Assembly (NCBI RefSeq): GCF_050574275.1
Contig: NZ_CP192260.1
Location: forward strand, 1,550,001-1,614,000
Length of the DNA: 64,000 nt
Origin: Virgibacillus_F flavescens
GTDB taxonomy: Bacteria > Bacillota > Bacilli > Bacillales > Amphibacillaceae
Direction: 5' to 3'
The position numbers and the translations under genes were made by a program. Below the pieces are notes generated by a model. It saw only the letters and a list, made by a program, of their open reading frames with translations, was not told where the DNA came from and searched no databases. Shown piece by piece: positions 60,104-64,000 of the stretch; position 1 is the first letter of the stretch; each line of letters starts with the position of its first letter.

Positions 60104-60262
60104 AAAAATCTCCCTTTAGCGTATTCTCGACATGTTTTGCTGGAATATTGCGACTATTTACTTTAAAAATAAAAGGACGTTACGTTCACATCATCTGTTA
60201 GGATAAGTGAAAGGTAATATGTCCCGTGCTTTTGAATGAGTTCTTTATAATATTATGAAACT

Positions 60263-60291
60263 ATCATACCATGAACAGGACTGAAAGTGAA
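60263..60291 (-). promoter_or_regulatory. Possible promoter of the glg operon
   Basis: On the minus strand TTCACT (60291-60286), 17 bases, TATGAT (60268-60263), about 160 bases upstream of glgB. The -35 box is poor. No clear sporulation-sigma pattern was found. The rest of 60104-60394 shows no gene. Confidence 0.4.
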
Positions 60292-60394
60292 CAATATTGG
60301 GAATATTAATTAGACACATAGATAATTATAATGAATTTAATAATTTGTAGTACTTTTAATCGTAATTGATGTAATCTTTGACATGATCGATATA

Positions 60395-60913
60395 GCTTCC
60401 ACGTAACAGCAACGAGATTTCCACGGATGGCAGTCGCTTTCCGCGGGCGGCTGGTGAGCCACCTCGTGCTTTGCACTCAGGGGTCTCACCTATGCCTTTC
60501 CTCCCGCAGGAGTCGACGGCCATCCGCTCCAATCTCTAGACAAGAGAGATGGAAGGCACGGATTTGTAAAGTGCATACTCGATAGCTGTGTCTATTTCAG
60601 AATGCTTAGTTAAAAGAAATAATAAAGCATCCTTACGGTAAATAGCTTTACCAGTCCTGGTGAGTGGAGGGCGGTGACTCCTGCGGGAACAGCACGAGTC
60701 TGAAGGCCCCGCAGAGCGTTCTTCTCGAGGAGACTGAAGCCGTGCCCGCGGAAAGCATCCGCCTGCAACGATCCTGGACGGCGGCTATAAACGTAAAAAA
60801 TAAATCTAAAGTTACATTGTGGTTAATAGATCTCTTGTGTCAACTACAATAATAGATTACGAGCTTATATTTTTCAGAAGTACCTTCTAATTTCAGTCTG
60901 TGAAAGTTGAATA
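60395..60913. repeat. GC-rich interspersed element, copy E
   Basis: CTTCCACGTAACAGCAACGA, then the first arm GGCAGTCG...CGACGGCC (60429-60523), TCCGCTCCAATCTCTAGA, a variable middle, and the second arm from GGTGAGTGGAGGGCGGTGAC to CCTGGACGGCGG (60659-60785). It ends in TCTGTGAAAGTTGAATAG, matching the right terminus of copy A; no matching left terminus is visible, so the left end may be lost. It fills the space between the divergent glgB and pulA genes. No gene seen. Confidence 0.83.
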
Positions 60914-60967
60914 GTTATACGATAGATTAAGAAAATTTTTAAGTCATAAAGAAATGAGGAACTATTA

Positions 60968-63070
60968 ATGAAAAACTCCGTTGCCTGGCTGGATGATAAA
61001 AATAGAATAACTTTAGAACATAATGGGCTTGAGGGGTTAAAGGAAGCAACTCCTACTATTAGTATGGAAGATCAGACTGTTAAAGTTCATTCTATTGAAA
61101 TAGTAAACAATGAAATTGCAATAATAAGTTTGAATGAGACCCTATCACTTGGTAAAGAGGCTTTCCTTCAATGGAGCGATAATAGAATACCTGTTTATCC
61201 ACGTGAAGTCGTGCGTACACCTTGGTTTGATCAGACCTACGACGCGAGTGATGAAACGTTTGGATATGTTTATTCAAAAGAGAAAACATCCTTCTCGATA
61301 TGGGCTCCTACTGCCACAAAAATGATTCTGGTGCTGCAGGATCTGGAAATTACCATGCAGCGAAAGCCAAACGGTGTATGGCAAACCGTTGCGTTAGGTG
61401 ATTGGAACAATGCCAGCTATCATTTTTTGGTAACTGTAAATGGAAGGGAACAACAGGTTAATGACCCATTTGGGAAAAGTATGACGGCCAATAGTGGACG
61501 GAGTGTTGTACTGGATCTTAAAGAAACCGATCCAAGTGGATTTCTTGCAGTGAATTATCCAAAAGTTCCTAAGCAGGATGCAATTATCTATGAACTTCAT
61601 ATTCGTGACGCCACCAGTTCAATAGAAAGTGGCGTTACACACAAAGGAAAATTTCTTGGTTTAACGGAAAGAAATACGAAGACAAGTTCCGGTTATTCGA
61701 CAGGGCTAACTTATATGAAGGAACTGGGTTGTACGCATGTGCAACTGCTGCCTCTTCAGGACTTCGCCCGTGTTGATGAATTATACCCGGAAAATGGCTA
61801 TAACTGGGGCTATGATCCTCTATTCTACTTTGTACCTGAGGGAAGTTATGCGACAGATGTCACAGATCCCACTGCTCGCGTAAATGAGTGCAAACAAATG
61901 ATACAAGCATTTCATGAAGAAGGAATATCGGTAATTCTGGATGTCGTTTATAACCATGTCTTTAAACATGAGGACTCGGCTTTTGAAAAATTGGTGCCAG
62001 GTTACTATTTTCGTTATCAGGAAGATGGAACTTTAAGTAACGGTACTGGCACAGGAAATGATTTAGCAACCGAACGGAAAATGGTACGTAAATTTATCCT
62101 AGATTGCTTGGATTACTGGATCACAGAGTACCAGGTTGATGGATTTCGATTTGATCTAATGGGTGCGATGGATATCGAGACAATGCAGCAAATCAATAAC
62201 AGGTGTTTAAAAGAAGAAAGACCGATTCTGCTGTTAGGGGAAGGTTGGGAACTCAACACTGCGCTTTCTTCAGAAAACAAGGCTACCATCTTTCAGTCCG
62301 ATCAGTTAAAGGAGATTAGTTTCTTTAATGATAGATTCAGAGATTCGCTAAAAGGAAATCTTTTTCATGCTGAGGACAGTGGATATGCCAATGGAAATGG
62401 CCATTTTGTGGAGCGATTACCGCAGCTTGTAGCGGGTTCATCCGACGGAAAATTTGATGGTAGAATTTTTTCCAATCCATTTCAATCGGTGAATTACGTG
62501 GAATGCCATGATAATCACACACTTTGGGATAAATTGATACTCTCCAATTCAGATACACCTGAACATGTTCGAAAACGGATGCACCAGATTGCTACAGGGT
62601 TAACCATTCTCAGCCAGGGAATTCCTTTTCTCCATGCTGGGCAGGAATTTTACCGGACAAAAAAAGGCGATGAGAATAGTTATATTTCTGGTGATTCTAT
62701 TAATCAGATTGACTGGGAGGAGAGGGGAAGAGAAGATAGTAATGTTCAATGGATCCGCAGTTTAATCACGCTTCGCAAACAACATAGACTGTTCCGATTG
62801 GATTCAGCAAGTGAGATTGAACAGCGCCTGCACATTGTATCATCCCCGGATCCGATTTTAAGCTACATGTTAGTAGGGGAGCGGGAGGACTTTGTTGTTC
62901 TGGTTAATCCTACTGGAGAAGCAGTCAGTGTTGAAATGCCAGCTCAGGGGAGATGGGAAAAACGGATAAGCAACCACTCCCCGTCTGTTAGCCCAATTGG
63001 TTGCCTGCTGCAGGGAAAGACGAGTATAGAAGCATATGAGTTTTCTGTATGGAGAAAGGAACGGCATTAG
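60968..63070 (+). CDS. pulA: Type I pullulanase (cytosolic)
   Basis: A 700-residue GH13_14 enzyme without a signal peptide. An N-terminal domain (about 1-95) and a CBM48 domain (about 96-190, FSIWAPTATKMILVL) precede the barrel. YNWGYDPLFYFVPEGSYAT near residues 277-295 is the type I pullulanase signature; DVVYNHVF (region I), FRFDLMGAMD with the nucleophile (II), LLGEGWEL with E (III) and VECHDNHTLWDK (IV) follow. It hydrolyses alpha-1,6 branches of pullulan and branched dextrins, and here would debranch glycogen or imported limit dextrins. GAAATGAGGA precedes the ATG. A terminator follows. Confidence 0.94.
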   Translation: MKNSVAWLDDKNRITLEHNGLEGLKEATPTISMEDQTVKVHSIEIVNNEIAIISLNETLSLGKEAFLQWSDNRIPVYPREVVRTPWFDQTYDASDETFGYVYSKEKTSFSIWAPTATKMILVLQDLEITMQRKPNGVWQTVALGDWNNASYHFLVTVNGREQQVNDPFGKSMTANSGRSVVLDLKETDPSGFLAVNYPKVPKQDAIIYELHIRDATSSIESGVTHKGKFLGLTERNTKTSSGYSTGLTYMKELGCTHVQLLPLQDFARVDELYPENGYNWGYDPLFYFVPEGSYATDVTDPTARVNECKQMIQAFHEEGISVILDVVYNHVFKHEDSAFEKLVPGYYFRYQEDGTLSNGTGTGNDLATERKMVRKFILDCLDYWITEYQVDGFRFDLMGAMDIETMQQINNRCLKEERPILLLGEGWELNTALSSENKATIFQSDQLKEISFFNDRFRDSLKGNLFHAEDSGYANGNGHFVERLPQLVAGSSDGKFDGRIFSNPFQSVNYVECHDNHTLWDKLILSNSDTPEHVRKRMHQIATGLTILSQGIPFLHAGQEFYRTKKGDENSYISGDSINQIDWEERGREDSNVQWIRSLITLRKQHRLFRLDSASEIEQRLHIVSSPDPILSYMLVGEREDFVVLVNPTGEAVSVEMPAQGRWEKRISNHSPSVSPIGCLLQGKTSIEAYEFSVWRKERH

Positions 63071-63074
63071 TATA

Positions 63075-63112
63075 AAAACAAGTCTACTGCGCGAATGTAG
63101 GCTTGTTTTTTA
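63075..63112 (+). terminator. Terminator after pulA
   Basis: ACAAGTCTAC pairs with GTAGGCTTGT (one mismatch) around TGCGCGAAT, followed by TTTTTATT. Confidence 0.85.
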
Positions 63113-63141
63113 TTATAATAAAATATTTTTCAAAAAATAGT

Positions 63142-63167
63142 TAAACATTCTAAAACGGTGCCGATAT
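63142..63167 (+). promoter_or_regulatory. Sigma-D (motility) promoter
   Basis: TAAA (63142-63145), 14 bases, then GCCGATAT (63160-63167): an exact -10 and -35 match to the sigma-D consensus (TAAA, about 15, GCCGATAT). It drives the csrA-like gene and probably flagellin. Confidence 0.85.
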
Positions 63168-63198
63168 AAGTAGTACATCATCAGGGAGGATGAGTAGC

Positions 63199-63396
63199 TT
63201 GGCCTTAACGTTAGGGAGAAAGCCCGGAGAGAAACTCTATATCATTGATCCGAATGGCAGCGAAATAGAAATTGAGGTCGTCAAAGGCGATCGCAATAAG
63301 CCAGAAGATTACATGCGATTACGAGTGACTGCTCCACAAGATTACAAGGTTCTCCGAGGAGAACTGCATGATGACTTTGTTAATAACTCTAAATAA
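63199..63396 (+). CDS. csrA: CsrA-like RNA-binding protein
   Basis: A 65-residue protein reading MALTLGRKPGEKLYIIDPNG when started at TTG 63199, nine bases after GGGAGGA; an ATG at 63190 is too close to that site. The N-terminal LTLGRKPGEKLYI corresponds to the first strand of CsrA (LVLxRKxGExIxI), and RLRVTAPQDYKVLRGEL to the V-xx-AP-xx-xxxxRxEI end that carries the second RNA-binding arginine. It has an insertion of several residues (KGDRNKPEDYM) compared with CsrA, so it is a diverged member. CsrA dimers bind GGA motifs in mRNA leaders and block translation. It lies between a sigma-D promoter and flagellin, whose leader has two GGA sites. Confidence 0.78.
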   Translation: MALTLGRKPGEKLYIIDPNGSEIEIEVVKGDRNKPEDYMRLRVTAPQDYKVLRGELHDDFVNNSK

Positions 63397-63409
63397 GAGT
63401 TGTTATAGA

Positions 63410-63435
63410 TGCGAGACATAAGGATGTGACTCGCA
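63410..63435 (+). promoter_or_regulatory. Hairpin with AAGGA loop in the flagellin leader, candidate CsrA site 1
   Basis: TGCGAG pairs with CTCGCA and, inside, ACAT with ATGT, leaving the tetraloop AAGG followed by A. A GGA in a hairpin loop is the preferred CsrA target. It lies 31 bases before the hag start and corresponds in layout to BS1 of the B. subtilis hag leader. Confidence 0.65.
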
Positions 63436-63450
63436 AAAAATTATACTTAC

Positions 63451-63460
63451 ATGGAGGTAA
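63451..63460 (+). promoter_or_regulatory. hag ribosome binding site with second GGA (candidate CsrA site 2)
   Basis: ATGGAGGTAA places GGAGG nine bases before the flagellin ATG. The GGA overlaps the Shine-Dalgarno sequence, so CsrA bound here would block ribosomes. Confidence 0.65.
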
Positions 63461-63466
63461 GGAAAA

Positions 63467-64000
63467 ATGAAAATTAATCACAATATCGCAGCTTTAAACA
63501 CGTACAACCAGTTGAAAAGTAACCAAAGTTCAACAGCAAACTCGTTAGAAAAATTATCTTCTGGTCTACGTATCAACAAAGCTGGAGACGATGCAGCAGG
63601 TCTTGCAATTTCAGAGAAAATGCGTGGACAAGTTCGCGGATTAGAAATGGCTAGCAAGAATGCACAAGACGGAATTTCATTAATTCAAACTGCTGAGGGA
63701 GCTTTGAACGAAACTCATTCAATCCTTCAACGTATGCGTGAATTGGCTGTTCAAAGTGCCAACGATACAAATACTGACGCAGACCGTGCAGAAATGCAAA
63801 AGGAAGTAGCTCAGTTATCAGAAGAAATCACAAGAATTGCTGATAATACAGAGTTCAACACTAAAAAACTTTTAAATGGCGACTTAACTGGTTCCGGCGC
63901 AGTAACTTTCCATATTGGAGCTAATTCAGGTCAAAGTATTAGTTTGGACATTAACAGTATGTCTGCTTCAGGTCTAGGTCTTAGTGGTATAAGTATTTCA
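63467..64000 (+). CDS. hag: Flagellin (partial, cut by window end)
   Basis: 178 codons are visible without a stop. The N-terminus MKINHNIAALNTYNQLKSNQ, the LEKLSSGLRINKAGDDAAGLAISEKMRGQ block and MRELAVQSANDTNTDADR are classical for the D0/D1 region of flagellin, which forms the filament core and is recognised by the FliS chaperone and the export gate. The variable D2/D3 region, if any, and the C-terminal D1/D0 lie outside the window. Control is probably double: sigma-D transcription and CsrA-type translational repression through the leader. The gene begins 70 bases after the csrA-like gene. Confidence 0.97.
   Translation, partial: MKINHNIAALNTYNQLKSNQSSTANSLEKLSSGLRINKAGDDAAGLAISEKMRGQVRGLEMASKNAQDGISLIQTAEGALNETHSILQRMRELAVQSANDTNTDADRAEMQKEVAQLSEEITRIADNTEFNTKKLLNGDLTGSGAVTFHIGANSGQSISLDINSMSASGLGLSGISIS

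Noticed and set aside
1..64000. tRNA, rRNA or known riboswitch genes, prophage or integrated plasmid
   Set aside because: No tRNA-like cloverleaf, rRNA motif, recognisable riboswitch core, integrase or phage structural gene was seen on reading; a covariance-model search would be needed to exclude small RNAs.

Overview
The window looks like a chromosomal segment of a low-GC, Gram-positive, spore-forming and motile member of the Bacillaceae, probably a salt-tolerant genus near Virgibacillus, Oceanobacillus or Lentibacillus (an inference; no rRNA gene is present). The signs are strong AGGAGG-type ribosome binding sites with frequent TTG/GTG starts, catabolite-repression (cre) sites, a YtaF sporulation membrane protein, B. 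subtilis-like glg, mdx and mur gene sets, a sigma-D type promoter before csrA-like and flagellin genes, and several sodium-coupled carriers (NhaC, SSS, DASS).

Layout. 1-3.6 kb: the tail of a homoprotocatechuate/4-hydroxyphenylacetate catabolic cluster (NhaC carrier, two separate HpcE-half homologues, CHM isomerase). 3.8-8.1 kb: an SSS symporter with a 36-residue companion peptide, an atypical SDR protein, a ZIP metal transporter and YtaF. 8.3-10.5 kb: topoisomerase III. 11.3-20.8 kb: a CitA/DcuS-type two-component system followed by a tricarboxylate uptake and breakdown operon (TctC, TctB, TctA, a DASS carrier, MmgE, MmgF). 20.9-24.1 kb: a DUF2252 protein, a K+ channel with an RCK domain, and a small unknown protein. 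24.2-34.9 kb: a YtcJ-type amidohydrolase and a maltodextrin regulon (neopullulanase divergent from MdxEFG, GH31 glucosidase, LacI regulator). 35-38.1 kb: flavodoxin, a MenC/NSAR-type enolase and a NERD protein embedded in 20-bp repeats. 38.4-50.9 kb: a peptidoglycan/MurNAc salvage cluster (MurK-type kinase, MurR, MurQ, an ABC importer in place of the PTS, NamZ, NagZ, AmiE-like hydrolase). 51-63 kb: glycogen metabolism (glgBCDAP plus type I pullulanase). 63.1-64 kb: csrA-like gene and the start of flagellin.

How the genes work together. Maltodextrins enter through MdxEFG and are cut by neopullulanase and the GH31 enzyme. Glucose units are stored by GlgB/C/D/A and remobilised by GlgP and pullulanase. 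Cell-wall fragments are trimmed outside the cell by NamZ, NagZ and the AmiE-like enzyme, imported by the ABC system, phosphorylated by MurK and cleaved by MurQ. The tct-mmg operon appears to bring a methylcitrate-like tricarboxylate directly to 2-methylcitrate dehydratase and methylisocitrate lyase, with no methylcitrate synthase. Neither sugar ABC operon carries an ATPase, so a shared MsmX-type ATPase elsewhere is expected.

The non-coding part is unusually rich in repeats: at least five copies of a 0.3-0.65 kb GC-rich element, several hairpin mini-elements (one nested in another with a short duplication), two kinds of 20-bp phased arrays, and a short repeat at both edges of the mur cluster. 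The repeats have entered several operons, most densely between glgA and glgP. The best candidates for something undescribed are the synthase-less methylcitrate operon, the ABC-type MurNAc salvage cluster and the 20-bp phased arrays.
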